From Spirochaetaceae bacterium (GTDB taxonomy: Bacteria; Spirochaetota; Spirochaetia; SZUA-6; Bin103), in the NCBI GenBank assembly GCA_026710565.1, contig JAPOQV010000586.1:1-27029 (forward strand): 27,029 nucleotides of DNA, written 5' to 3'. Positions 15,232 to 22,625 of this stretch are shown here, piece after piece. Position numbers and translations under genes: made by a program. A model generated the notes under the pieces. That model saw nothing but the letters and a program-made list of their open reading frames with translations. It ran no database searches and was not told the origin of the DNA. Positions within the stretch are counted from its first letter, which is position 1; each line of letters begins with the position of its first letter.

Positions 15232-15288
15232 CTGACCGGTCCCCGACCGGATCAGGAGTCGATCCTGAGCCGGTCATGACCCGGTCAG
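15232..15288. repeat. 57-bp nested palindrome at convergent gene ends
   Basis: Outer arms CTGACCGG (15232-15239) and CCGGTCAG (15281-15288) enclose a symmetric 5-by-5 internal loop. Inner arms GACCGG-a-TCAGGA (15245-15257) pair with TCCTGA-g-CCGGTC (15263-15275) around a 5-nt loop. It lies eight bases after the transglycosylase stop, between converging transcripts. It probably acts as a bidirectional terminator or transcript-stabilising hairpin, although there is no T-tract on either side. Confidence 0.8.
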
Positions 15289-15338
15289 AAACGCTCGAAC
15301 AGGAGTCGGGGTATCCTGGCATGCCCTCGGCCGAATAC

Positions 15339-15353
15339 GGCCCGCTACGGGCC
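15339..15353 (-). terminator. Candidate terminator hairpin after the mor-type gene
   Basis: GGCCCG and CGGGCC form a perfect 6-bp GC stem with a 3-nt loop, two bases beyond the stop codon of the Mor-like gene that ends the early operon. No U-run follows, so strength as an intrinsic terminator is uncertain. Confidence 0.45.
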
Positions 15354-15355
15354 TC

Positions 15356-15625
15356 TCAGCGTTGGCTGATGATGCGGTAGAGGTGGCGGGAGGAGATGCC
15401 GTGTTTGCGGATGATCTCCGCATCGTCCACGCCCGCATCGTGCTCACGGCGGATTGCCGCGTCGCGGAGCTCGCGCTTCCCCGCGGTGCGCAGCGGGAAA
15501 TAGACCTGGTTTCCGCTGAAGTGACTGAGGATCGCGTCGGCCACCGTGAGCGCCTTGTCGCGCGGTAACAGTGGCTCGATTACCCCGATCAACTCGTCGG
15601 CGACTGGGTAGCGCGTGTGTGCCAT
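15356..15625 (-). CDS. mor: Mor-type transcription activator
   Basis: 89 residues from the ATG at 15625. Residues 18-45 (IEPLLPRDKALTVADAILSHFSGNQVYFP) match the dimerisation region of Mor/C family activators. The C-terminus (RREHDAGVDDAEIIRKHGISSRHLYRIISQR) is a helix-turn-helix. Mu Mor (129 residues) and C (140) are longer, mainly at the N-terminus. It is the last gene of the early operon, the place of mor in Mu, and its start lies inside gemA (37-bp overlap). It would activate the next transcription stage, probably the lysis and morphogenesis units. Confidence 0.87.
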   Translation of the reverse strand: MAHTRYPVADELIGVIEPLLPRDKALTVADAILSHFSGNQVYFPLRTAGKRELRDAAIRREHDAGVDDAEIIRKHGISSRHLYRIISQR

Positions 15626-15987
15626 TGCTTCAGGGACTCTATCACAGAGCGCAACTGATCCTTTCGATAGATGTCCTGTTTGCCGCACCGGCGCTCGATA
15701 TAGGTAAGCAAAGACTGGTAGGTAGCGCTGCGCACGGCGCCTAGTTCGGCCAGCCTGCACCACAGCGCATAGCAGGTGGCCATCTGTCCCGTGAGCCGGC
15801 CGGTGCCCTTCCAGCCTGCCGCCCGGAACGCCGACATGACCGCCGCGAACTGCCGATCGGTCTTGAGGTCGGCCGCGGATTCGACGCCCGCGGCGCCCGC
15901 CAGCAGCGACCGATAGGCGGGATCGTCGAGCCCGATGTCTCGCTTCGCGGAGTGGATAAGCGCCAGGCGGCGACGCCGGTCACGCAC
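15589..15987 (-). CDS. gemA: GemA/gp16-like regulator protein (DUF1018)
   Basis: 132 residues from a GTG at 15987 that overlaps the upstream stop (GTGCGTGA). The family pattern is plain: RRLALIHSAKRDIGLDDPAYRSLL, then VESAADLKTDRQFAAVMSAF, a short loop, ATCYALWCRLAELGAVRS, and CGKQDIYRKDQLRSVIESLKQW. Mu GemA modulates host gene expression and DNA topology. It is found next to mor in Mu-like phages, as here. The upstream in-frame extension to 16188 is Arg-rich shadow sequence and is not included. Confidence 0.85.
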   Translation of the reverse strand: MRDRRRRLALIHSAKRDIGLDDPAYRSLLAGAAGVESAADLKTDRQFAAVMSAFRAAGWKGTGRLTGQMATCYALWCRLAELGAVRSATYQSLLTYIERRCGKQDIYRKDQLRSVIESLKQWHTRATQSPTS

Positions 15988-16255
15988 GGCGATCGCAGTG
16001 GCGCCGGAGCCGGGCGAGCAGGATCGAGGCGACCGCGGCCGCGCGCGGGCTCGCCTCCGGGGCGCGGATGATCCGCCGCAGACCCTCGATCGAGCGCTGC
16101 GGGTTTTCGGCCATGCCGCCCGCAGGGACGCCAGGCCGCTCCTCCCACAGCTCGCACTCCGCATCCAGCGCCTCCAGGCACGGCCCACGGCCGGCGAGCT
16201 GGGCCACGCCTTCCATGGCGCGGCAGAGCGCCTCCATCTCGCCGAGCTGCTCCAT
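15980..16255 (-). CDS. Small hypothetical early protein
   Basis: 91 residues, ATG at 16255 forming TGATG with the upstream stop. The start MEQLGEMEALCRAMEGVAQL and the middle EALDAECELWEERPGV indicate an acidic helical N-terminus. The C-terminus is basic and helical (SPRAAAVASILLARLRRHCDRRA). Overlaps at both ends argue that it is a real gene in the early operon. I recognise no family. Confidence 0.6.
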   Translation of the reverse strand: MEQLGEMEALCRAMEGVAQLAGRGPCLEALDAECELWEERPGVPAGGMAENPQRSIEGLRRIIRAPEASPRAAAVASILLARLRRHCDRRA

Positions 16256-16572
16256 CACAGGGGCGGCGCCCACCCGGACGACACGTCCAGCTCGCCCTGC
16301 GCTTCGTCTTCGCTATGCGCGGCTCGGAGCTCTGGAGGGACCTGACCGAGCGCGATCCGGAGGGTGTCGATCAGGTTGTCGAAGGTGAGGGTCGTCGCGG
16401 TTTGGACCTCGATCGCATTCGACGCGTCGCGGTGCTGGTGGGTGACGATCAGCGTTGCCCCGATGACGGAAGGCAGGAGCGCGTGGTCGTCCTCGGCCAT
16501 CGCCTTGAAAGCGGCTTCGAGCCCCTCTTGCGCGCGCTTTTCTCGAAGCGAAACGTGCGTGTTGGTCGCCAT
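16255..16572 (-). CDS. Hypothetical early protein
   Basis: 105 residues, ATG at 16572, two bases from the DUF3164-type stop. It contains VSLREKRAQEGLEAAFKAMAEDD (helical) and SVIGATLIVTHQHRDASNAIE, followed by an acidic C-terminus (AHSEDEAQGELDVSSG). The composition is that of a real protein and its ends interlock with both neighbours. No family is recognised. Confidence 0.65.
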   Translation of the reverse strand: MATNTHVSLREKRAQEGLEAAFKAMAEDDHALLPSVIGATLIVTHQHRDASNAIEVQTATTLTFDNLIDTLRIALGQVPPELRAAHSEDEAQGELDVSSGWAPPL

Positions 16573-16573
16573 C

Positions 16574-17191
16574 TCACACCCCCGCAAGGGCGAGCGGAAT
16601 CGGGTCGTAGCCGCCGTCCTCGCGCCGGCGCTGCAGGCGCAGGTACTGCTGAGACCTGGACACCTTGATCGCCTTCGACAGCGCATCCATCGCCTTCTTC
16701 CATTCCGGGTCGTCGATCTCGAGCGTGCGCAACTCCAGCAGGGCTGGGACGTCGAGCCGGCCGCGTCGGTCTACCTTGAACGCCTGCTGGATCAGCGTCT
16801 TCGCATTGCTGTTGGAGTTCTTCGTCCAGCGCTTGATGCAGCCGTCGATCAGCTTCTTGGCCACCTGCAGTCGCTCGTCGAACTGAATCCGATCGTACGT
16901 GGCCAGTGTGAGGCGCAGTCGGCCGTCGAAGGTGCTCAGTGTCACGTTGCCCTTCTCGCCGCCCAGCGTCGTGCCGAACTCGGAGGCGGACCGGTCGACG
17001 AACGCCTGACACGCCGATGTCGCTTTCGCCTTGTAAGCGGCCAGCGCGGCGCTCAGCTTCTGTCCTTCTTCGACCAATTCGCGCACGAGCTTGTCTCGCT
17101 CGCGATCGACGGGGGAGATCAGCCGGTCGGGCCAAAGGCGGCCCATCTGATCCTCCATGTACCCCTTCGGGATCTCTGCCTGGTCTGCCAT
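16574..17191 (-). CDS. DUF3164-like early phage protein
   Basis: 205 residues, ATG at 17191 with a strong ribosome site (AGGAGG). The segments GYMEDQMGRLWPDRLISPVDRERDKLV, LSTFDGRLRLTLATYDRIQFDERLQVAKKLID and KVDRRGRLDVPALLELRTLEIDDPEWKKAMDALSKAIKV match the DUF3164 family commonly found between the B and gemA genes of Mu-like phages. Function is unknown; a role in early replication or host takeover is only suggested by position. Length is typical of the family. Confidence 0.85.
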   Translation of the reverse strand: MADQAEIPKGYMEDQMGRLWPDRLISPVDRERDKLVRELVEEGQKLSAALAAYKAKATSACQAFVDRSASEFGTTLGGEKGNVTLSTFDGRLRLTLATYDRIQFDERLQVAKKLIDGCIKRWTKNSNSNAKTLIQQAFKVDRRGRLDVPALLELRTLEIDDPEWKKAMDALSKAIKVSRSQQYLRLQRRREDGGYDPIPLALAGV

Positions 17192-17201
17192 AGTTCGCCT
17201 C

Positions 17202-18272
17202 CTATGCTTGGGCTATCGTGTGCGCGTCGATTCGCTGCTGGCCCATCTCCGCAGCAAGATTGAGTGCCCTGGTGACTACGTTCGCGACCGTCAGCGGGTA
17301 CGCCAGGCTCACCGTGCCGCCGCGCGTGCGCCGCGACAGGCGCGCCCGTATCGCGCCGTACGCCTCATCGGCGAACGCGCCTCCGCCGATCCGCGCGGCG
17401 AGGAACCCCTCCAGGTCTCCGGGCGGGTCCAGCGGGCCGAGCTCGATGACCTCGATCCGCCGGATCACCTCGCGCGCCTCGTAGGAGCGCGACTCGTCCA
17501 GGATCGAGCGCATCTCCGGCTGCGCCAGCACGACGATCCCCAGCAGCTTCGTGAAGCCGTCCTCGAGCTCCCAGAAGCGCTTCAGGTACTTCAGGGTGGG
17601 GATCGCAAGATCGTGGCCTTCCTCGAGCATCAGCACGTGCGAGGCGCCGGACCGCGCCGACTCGGTGAGCACGCGACGCACCTGGCGGGCCTTCGACTCA
17701 AGCGCGCGCCGAGGCCGCTCCAGGCTGACGTCTTCGATGATCGCGTCGCAGATCGCGCCCGCGGTCAGACGCCCGCGGTCGATCGTCTGCGGCTCGATCA
17801 CCTTCACCGGCCGGTCCTCGCGCTTCAGGCGGTCGACGACGTAGCGGCGCAGGGTGCTCTTGCCGCTGCCGCTCTCGCCGATCAGCGCCATCATTCCGCC
17901 GGTCTCTGCCGTCGTCGCCAGGCACTCCGCGGCGAAGCGCCAGTCGCCGGCGAGGTACACGTCGTCGGGACCGCGCACGTCCCACGGATCGGCCAGCAAT
18001 CCGAACTGCCGCCGCGCCGCGGTCGACAGACTCACTCGTTGCATTCCTTCCTCCTGCTGTTCGTCTGAACCACTCAACCGGGTGGCGATGTGCTTCACGC
18101 CTCGATCGGCGAGGACGCCCGCGAGCTGCTCGCGCAGCTCCTCCTCGCGCTTCCGGGGCCAGCGGCCGCGCAGCGCGATCTCGACCACGGCGGGTTTGCT
18201 GATGCCGAGCTCCCGCGCCACCGCCGCATAGCTCAGTCCCGCCTGGCGCAGCGCCATCTGCAGCTCGGTCAC
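17202..18272 (-). CDS. MuB-like AAA+ target-capture ATPase
   Basis: 356 residues from a GTG at 18272 that overlaps the previous stop (GTGA). Residues 1-45 form a helix-turn-helix (MALRQAGLSYAAVARELGISKPAV), like the N-terminal domain of MuB. Walker A is at 132-140 (GESGSGKST) and Walker B at about 213-221 (VLMLEEGHD). The C-terminal part holds RRIEVIELGPLDPPGD and a final helical bundle. Such proteins coat target DNA, stimulate the transposase and give target immunity. They are related to the TniB/ExeA-like AAA+ proteins. It lies three genes after the transposase, separated by two small ORFs, whereas in Mu B follows A directly. Confidence 0.9.
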   Translation of the reverse strand: MTELQMALRQAGLSYAAVARELGISKPAVVEIALRGRWPRKREEELREQLAGVLADRGVKHIATRLSGSDEQQEEGMQRVSLSTAARRQFGLLADPWDVRGPDDVYLAGDWRFAAECLATTAETGGMMALIGESGSGKSTLRRYVVDRLKREDRPVKVIEPQTIDRGRLTAGAICDAIIEDVSLERPRRALESKARQVRRVLTESARSGASHVLMLEEGHDLAIPTLKYLKRFWELEDGFTKLLGIVVLAQPEMRSILDESRSYEAREVIRRIEVIELGPLDPPGDLEGFLAARIGGGAFADEAYGAIRARLSRRTRGGTVSLAYPLTVANVVTRALNLAAEMGQQRIDAHTIAQA

Positions 18273-18520
18273 CGCTTCGCCTCCTTCGCCTTCGACAGCC
18301 GCTGGACCTCCGCGCGGAAGCACGTGGAGAAGTGCGACTGGAACCGCGGTGGGCTCTCGTCCGGGATCTGCTCCAGCGCGATGGTCTTGCCGTAGGGATT
18401 GCGCGCCCAGATGATCTGCGCTTCGCACGATGGGCACTGCTCAAACTGCGGGCGGCGTCGGTAGCCGGCGGTGCGCAGCTCCTCCGCCGTGGCCGGCCAA
18501 TTCAGCTTCGCCTTACTCAT
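18269..18520 (-). CDS. Small zinc-ribbon-like protein
   Basis: 83 residues, ATG at 18520. CPSC at about residues 29-32 and a later HFSTC give a C-x2-C...H-x3-C arrangement suited to one zinc ion. IIWARNPYGKTIALEQIPDE lies between them, a pattern familiar from small phage and prophage zinc-binding proteins of unknown function. Its stop overlaps the MuB-like GTG. Function unknown; DNA or protein binding is possible. Confidence 0.7.
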   Translation of the reverse strand: MSKAKLNWPATAEELRTAGYRRRPQFEQCPSCEAQIIWARNPYGKTIALEQIPDESPPRFQSHFSTCFRAEVQRLSKAKEAKR

Positions 18521-18749
18521 CGATCACGTCCGACATGGATCTCGGCAGCGAGATGTGGCAGCCGTTGCCCGCAGTGAGCGCAGCCAGCAAGCGCCGGTGC
18601 GAAGGTGGCGGCAGCTCTTGGATCCATAGGCGATAGCGGTCGTCGACGAAGATCCGACGCACGTCCTCAGGGGTAAGCTTTGCGGTGTAGTAATGGCCTC
18701 GCCGCGAGTTCAGATAGCAGGCGAGCGCCACCTTGCTGCTGCGGCTCAC
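18513..18749 (-). CDS. Small hypothetical protein after transposase
   Basis: 78 residues from a GTG at 18749 that overlaps the transposase stop (GTGA). It reads VSRSSKVALACYLNSRRGHY, YTAKLTPEDVRRIFVDDRYR and LWIQELPPPSHRRLLAALTA. Overlap on both sides and balanced composition support it. No family is recognised. It lies between the A- and B-like genes and could be an accessory transposition factor. Confidence 0.62.
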   Translation of the reverse strand: MSRSSKVALACYLNSRRGHYYTAKLTPEDVRRIFVDDRYRLWIQELPPPSHRRLLAALTAGNGCHISLPRSMSDVIDE

Positions 18750-20446
18750 CCGACGTCCGCCTGCCGGCCGAGCTCGGCGGTCCACGCGTCGAGATCCGGC
18801 TTCGCGGCGCCGCGCGGCCAGCGCTGGCACAGCTCGCTGAACAGATCCCCGTGCCAGGCGTCGCCCAGGCGGTCGCGCACGTAGCGCGCGGCCTCGACCG
18901 TGCCGAGCACCGCCGCCGGCTGCGCGGGCTCGATCTCCTGCGGCTTGCCGCGGCGCGGGAACGGCACCACGGTCCCGTCGGCGCCGGCATCAATCGCCGC
19001 CGACAGCGCGTCGATCGCCCGGACCTCGCCGCCGAACGGCACGTCGGTCGGCTTCTCGCGCCCGATCAGCGCGTCGATCCGATCGCTCTCACGTTCGGCA
19101 TCCGTGCGCGGCCGCGCTTGATATTCGCCCCAGGTCGTCGCGGTCATCGGCGTCCCGATCTCGTCGTGCTCGACGGGCTCCACGCGCTGCTCGGCCAGCT
19201 CGCCCTGGTGCCGGTAGCGCACGAACGCCGCGCCTTCCGGCGACATCAGCAGCGGCTGCAGCTCCACCTTCGCGCCGACCTTGACGCCCGGCAGGCCGCC
19301 CACCGCGTACACCGCCCGCGCTTTCAGCCGCGGGTGGCGCAGCGTCACCGTCAGGCCGCCCGCCACTTTGCGCTCCACCGGCTGATGCGCCGGCAGGTCC
19401 CACGCCTCGGCAGGCAGCTCCCGGAGCTGCTCCGCCTGGATGCGCTGCCACGCCTCGTAGCGCACGTGCGCCCCGGTGCGCCGGTGCAGCCGGCAATCGA
19501 GGCCCGCGATCGCGTTCGCGCAGCAGGCGGTCGCCCACCGGAGGGCGAGCGCATTCAGATCCTCGATCGACTCGACCGGCTGTAGGCGCAACAGTGACTC
19601 GAACCGTTGCTCGACCAGCCAGTGCGCGGACTCGACGCCGCCCTTGGTCTCCGCGGAGCCCGGCAGGTGCGCGTGCGTCTCGACCTCCAGCGCGTCCAGC
19701 GCCCGCGCGATCGGCTGGCTCGCGTTCGCCGATCCCGGGTCCCAGACCAGCAGATCCGGCAGCCCGTGAAACGCATCGGGTTTCGGCTCCCACGCGCGGC
19801 ACATGAAGTCCCAGAGGTTCGCGCTCGTCTCGCCCGAAGCCTCATAGTAGTAGAGGAAGAAGCAGCCCGAGCCGTGGTCTATCAGCAGGTACCGCCACAG
19901 CTTCAGCTTCTTGTTCGCCGGTTTGTTCTTGTACGGCTCGCCTCCGGGCTCCACGCCCGCGTCGCCCTGCCGGCCGCCCGGCGTGTAGTAGAGGAGGCTC
20001 ACGCTCGGGTCGACCTGGTGGACCTGGTTCGGGTGCGCTGAGCGCATCCGCTGGTGGCTTCGCGTCCCACGCGCTTGGGTGTCCAGGTCCAGGCCGCGCT
20101 CGCGCAGCAGCCGCGCGAGCTGCGCGTTCGAGGCCCCGCCGAAGTCGAAGCCGTTCGCCTCCAGCGCGAAGCGCGCCATCGGGATCCCGAGCGGCGCCTG
20201 CCCGCTCTGCCGCACGCCCGACTTCAGCGCTGCCGACAGCATGTCCAGCGCCTCCGCCGACACCTTCGTCGCGCCGGCATCGCTGCGCCGCTTACGCCCC
20301 GAGCCGTGGCCGGCCGCGAGCAGATGCCGGTGCACGCGCGAGACCGGCACGCCGATCTTGCGCGCGTGCTCCCGGATCAGCTCCGCCCGCCGGCGGGGCT
20401 CACGCCGGATGGCGCCGAGGATCTCGTCGAGCAGCAGGGGCGACAA
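18746..20446 (-). CDS. DDE transposase (MuA role, DD35E type)
   Basis: 566 residues from a TTG at 20446, nine bases after the previous stop. The N-terminus has helix-turn-helix-like DNA-binding segments (residues 8-45 and 60-125). The catalytic core shows Asp146 (HQVDPSVSLLYY), Asp236 (LLVWDPGSANAS) and Glu272 (ETKGGVESAHW). The 35 residues between Asp236 and Glu272 make it DD35E, like retroviral integrases and Tn552-type transposases, and unlike MuA (55 residues). A beta-barrel-like region at 355-430 follows, then a helical tail (residues 510-566) that could contact the B protein. It should join phage ends to target DNA in integration and replicative transposition. Confidence 0.88.
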   Translation of the reverse strand: MSPLLLDEILGAIRREPRRRAELIREHARKIGVPVSRVHRHLLAAGHGSGRKRRSDAGATKVSAEALDMLSAALKSGVRQSGQAPLGIPMARFALEANGFDFGGASNAQLARLLRERGLDLDTQARGTRSHQRMRSAHPNQVHQVDPSVSLLYYTPGGRQGDAGVEPGGEPYKNKPANKKLKLWRYLLIDHGSGCFFLYYYEASGETSANLWDFMCRAWEPKPDAFHGLPDLLVWDPGSANASQPIARALDALEVETHAHLPGSAETKGGVESAHWLVEQRFESLLRLQPVESIEDLNALALRWATACCANAIAGLDCRLHRRTGAHVRYEAWQRIQAEQLRELPAEAWDLPAHQPVERKVAGGLTVTLRHPRLKARAVYAVGGLPGVKVGAKVELQPLLMSPEGAAFVRYRHQGELAEQRVEPVEHDEIGTPMTATTWGEYQARPRTDAERESDRIDALIGREKPTDVPFGGEVRAIDALSAAIDAGADGTVVPFPRRGKPQEIEPAQPAAVLGTVEAARYVRDRLGDAWHGDLFSELCQRWPRGAAKPDLDAWTAELGRQADVG

Positions 20447-20455
20447 GGGTCCGAG

Positions 20456-21340
20456 CTAGCTGACCAGGCCGAGCCGAGATTCCAGTGTCCCGCCGTCGTC
20501 GTCGGTCGGCGGCACGTAGCCCTCCGCCGGCGGCGCCTCCAGGCGAGTCTCGAGGTTGCGGAGCCGGTCGGACAGCTTGGCCGCCGCGTCGGCGAACATG
20601 CCCCACACATGGAGCATCGACTCGCGGTCGTCGACGTTCAGCGTGAGCAGCTCTCCGAACAGCCCCTCCGCGTTGCGCATCCACACCTCGGCGTCGGTGT
20701 CGAGCCGGGCAACCGCGACGGCCAGCATGTTCGCGCGCTCGTCCGGCTTGACGCGGCCGGATTGCGCGTTGTCCAGCGCTTCCTGCGACTGGTCCAGGTT
20801 GCGCTGCAGACGCTCGATCTCCTGATCGCGGCGCCCGACGATCTTCGCCTGCGCGTCCGAGCGTTCCTTGCGCTCCTGGCGCTCCTTGCGCAGCGCCGTG
20901 CGGAGTTCCGAGGGGCTCATACGCTGGATGTCGTCGAGCGTCTGGCCCGCCACCGTGCCTCCCTCGCGGAGCTCGTCGAGGTCGTCGTCGTCCATCAGGG
21001 CCAGCTCGTAGACGTGGGTGATGGACGGCAAGTCTGTGACCAAGCTTGTGTTTGGACCGCCGAGGAACTTCCGTGCGGCGCGCATCATGCTCTTCGCCAC
21101 GTCGCGGCTGATGCCGATCCGCTTTAGCAGAGGCAGCCACTCACCGTGCGCCTCGTGCTCCTTCAGCACGATCAGCCGCTTGCCGGCCTCCAGCATCGCC
21201 AGTACGCCCTGGCCCAGGTAGTGACGCGCCTCGGCTGTGACGCGGTCCCGGTCGTAGGCCCGGCCGTCGCCATAGGTCCCGTCCACCTCCTGCAGCTGCT
21301 CCATCGCCCGCACCTCGGCGGGATCCAGCTCACGCGCCAT
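20456..21340 (-). CDS. DUF3102-like DNA-associated early protein with coiled coil
   Basis: 294 residues, ATG at 21340 overlapping the winged-helix gene stop, with GGAGG seven bases upstream. Residues 35-100 (ARHYLGQGVLAMLEAGKRLIVLKEHEAHGEWLPLLKRIGISRDVAKSMMRAARKF) resemble DUF3102, a helical DNA-binding-type domain. Residues about 140-200 are a charged coiled coil (LRTALRKERQERKERSDAQA, IERLQRNLDQSQEALDNA). The C-terminus is helical. It precedes the transposase gene directly. A regulatory or replication-linked role is inferred; no direct evidence of function. Confidence 0.7.
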   Translation of the reverse strand: MARELDPAEVRAMEQLQEVDGTYGDGRAYDRDRVTAEARHYLGQGVLAMLEAGKRLIVLKEHEAHGEWLPLLKRIGISRDVAKSMMRAARKFLGGPNTSLVTDLPSITHVYELALMDDDDLDELREGGTVAGQTLDDIQRMSPSELRTALRKERQERKERSDAQAKIVGRRDQEIERLQRNLDQSQEALDNAQSGRVKPDERANMLAVAVARLDTDAEVWMRNAEGLFGELLTLNVDDRESMLHVWGMFADAAAKLSDRLRNLETRLEAPPAEGYVPPTDDDGGTLESRLGLVS

Positions 21341-21648
21341 CACATCGCCTCCTGCAGGTAGTCGCGGCGCACCCGCTCCGCGCGTTCGCTGAACACCGCC
21401 AGCGCCCGCGCGATCTTCGTCGACAGGCCGCCGAACTCCGGCGTCAGCCGCCACCGCATCGACGGCTGGATCTGCTCTGCCCAACCGGCCGACCGCAGGT
21501 TCTGCAGGTCCCGCCACAGCTTCGACACCGGCAGGTCCGTCTCCGTCGCTAGGTCCGGCGCCGAGATCCCCTCCAGCTCGTGACCTGCCAGTGCCGTCAC
21601 CACCTGGACCAGCCGCTGCTGGCTCCCGTTCTCGTAGCTTCCGTTCAT
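21340..21648 (-). CDS. Winged helix-turn-helix regulator
   Basis: 102 residues, ATG at 21648 with GGGGAG upstream. Residues 10-65 read QRLVQVVTALAGHELEGISA, PDLATETDLPVSKLWRDLQNLRSAGWAEQI and QPSMRWRLTPEF, a winged-helix fold of the IclR N-terminal type. The C-terminus is a short helix. Its stop overlaps the next ATG. Similar small regulators precede the transposase region in other Mu-like prophages. It may control the early operon or host genes. Confidence 0.75.
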   Translation of the reverse strand: MNGSYENGSQQRLVQVVTALAGHELEGISAPDLATETDLPVSKLWRDLQNLRSAGWAEQIQPSMRWRLTPEFGGLSTKIARALAVFSERAERVRRDYLQEAM

Positions 21649-21847
21649 TCGATCTCCCCTCGTAGGCCTCGATGTGTTCGCTGATCGAGCCGAGCGAGCG
21701 CTCGCTCGCGATCAGGTGCATGTCGGGTTTCTGTTGCTTGCCGTGGAGCGGTATTGGCTCCCAGAGGCTCCAGCCGCCGCCGAGGTCTCTGGTGAGCTCG
21801 AGGCGGACGGCGCTCGCCCTGGCTTTGGCGTCGTCTTCGCAGGTCAC
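21645..21847 (-). CDS. Hypothetical early protein with unresolved 3' end
   Basis: A GTG at 21847 overlaps the ASCH gene stop (GTGA) and opens VTCEDDAKARASAVRLELTR, DLGGGWSLWEPIPLHGKQQK and PDMHLIASERSLGSISEHIEAYEG. The composition is that of a real protein up to about 21656. The frame then has no stop and continues through the whole winged-helix gene into the DUF3102-like gene. A different frame ends with TGA at 21645, overlapping the winged-helix ATG exactly as the other junctions do. One extra G in the GGGG run at 21656-21659 would join the protein to that stop. The end is therefore marked there tentatively. Function unknown. Confidence 0.55.
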
Positions 21848-22353
21848 GCTTGGCCATCCGTCACCGCGCTCCTGATCGTCCAGAGCTCTTGTCGGGTCGG
21901 CTTCCATAGCCCCTGCCGACCGCGCAGCCCCACCTCCGGCAGAGGCGTCACGTCATCGAGCACCCAACCCCACACGTCGTCGATCCAGGACGGGGGGCCG
22001 CCGTCCCAGTGCCGGGGCCACAGCCGAGGATCCATGCCGGCCGCAACGGCGTCATCGGGCTCCAGATGCCGGCAGTCGGCTATCCGCGCGATGCCGACCG
22101 TGCAGCCGCGCGGATACCGCCCGTCGCGGCAGTCGTCGAGGCTCTCAAGGAGCGAGTCGTCGAGGCCGGCATGGATGATCAACGCGCCGCGATAGTGCGT
22201 GCGCATCGTGCGCAGCTCGATCGTCTTCTCGCCTTCGGCGATCATCGACGCAAAGGGCTGCCTCACGGTCAGCCCACGGATGTACGGATGCTCCCGTGGG
22301 CCGGCCCAGCAGATCCGATGGTCGATCAGTGCGACGATCTCCGCTCGCGTCAT
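21844..22353 (-). CDS. ASCH-domain protein
   Basis: 169 residues, ATG at 22353. Residues 27-63 (GLTVRQPFASMIAEGEKTIELRTMRTHYRG and then ALIIHAG) are the ASCH domain core: the hydrophobic start, the Q-P/K-T-x-E-x-R motif and the strand leading to I-I-H-A. Later segments (GCTVGIARIADCRHL, GWVLDDVTPLPEV, GLRGRQGLWKP) complete the barrel. ASCH proteins bind RNA or modified nucleosides; some act on N4-acetylcytidine. In phages they are plausible tools against host defence or for RNA regulation. It sits in the accessory block between the Ner-like and transposase genes. Confidence 0.85.
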   Translation of the reverse strand: MTRAEIVALIDHRICWAGPREHPYIRGLTVRQPFASMIAEGEKTIELRTMRTHYRGALIIHAGLDDSLLESLDDCRDGRYPRGCTVGIARIADCRHLEPDDAVAAGMDPRLWPRHWDGGPPSWIDDVWGWVLDDVTPLPEVGLRGRQGLWKPTRQELWTIRSAVTDGQA

Positions 22354-22355
22354 GC

Positions 22356-22625
22356 TCAGTTCGGCCCGTGCGCCGCGGTCAACGCGGAGCGCAGCAGAGC
22401 GACCGACGACAGAAACTCCTGCGAGTGGATCCGATTCCAGACGATCGTCTTGACCTTGCCGCCCCACCCGAAGCTCAGCGCCGCGCGGGAGCGAAAGCGG
22501 CCATCGTTGCCCATGCTCTCGATCGCGTGGCACCTGCCGTACCCGCCCGAGTTCCGAGCACACACGCACACGGCCCAGGACCAGTAGGCGCAGCGCCAGG
22601 GCTCCATGTCCGGACGGAGCAACAT
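22356..22625 (-). CDS. Small Cys-rich hypothetical protein
   Basis: 89 residues, ATG at 22625 forming TGATG with the upstream stop. Cys12, Cys20, Cys22 and Cys32 lie in the first third (RCAYWSWAVCVCARNSGGYG then RCH), which could hold a metal ion. The C-terminal half (FRSRAALSFGWGGKVKTIVW, NRIHSQEFLSSVALLRSAL) is alpha/beta. It ends two bases before the ASCH ATG. Not recognised. Confidence 0.55.
   Translation of the reverse strand: MLLRPDMEPWRCAYWSWAVCVCARNSGGYGRCHAIESMGNDGRFRSRAALSFGWGGKVKTIVWNRIHSQEFLSSVALLRSALTAAHGPN

Noticed and set aside
15232..15288. Palindrome as a Mu-type strong gyrase site
   Set aside because: Position is suggestive but the sequence alone cannot identify a gyrase site; a transcript-end structure is simpler.
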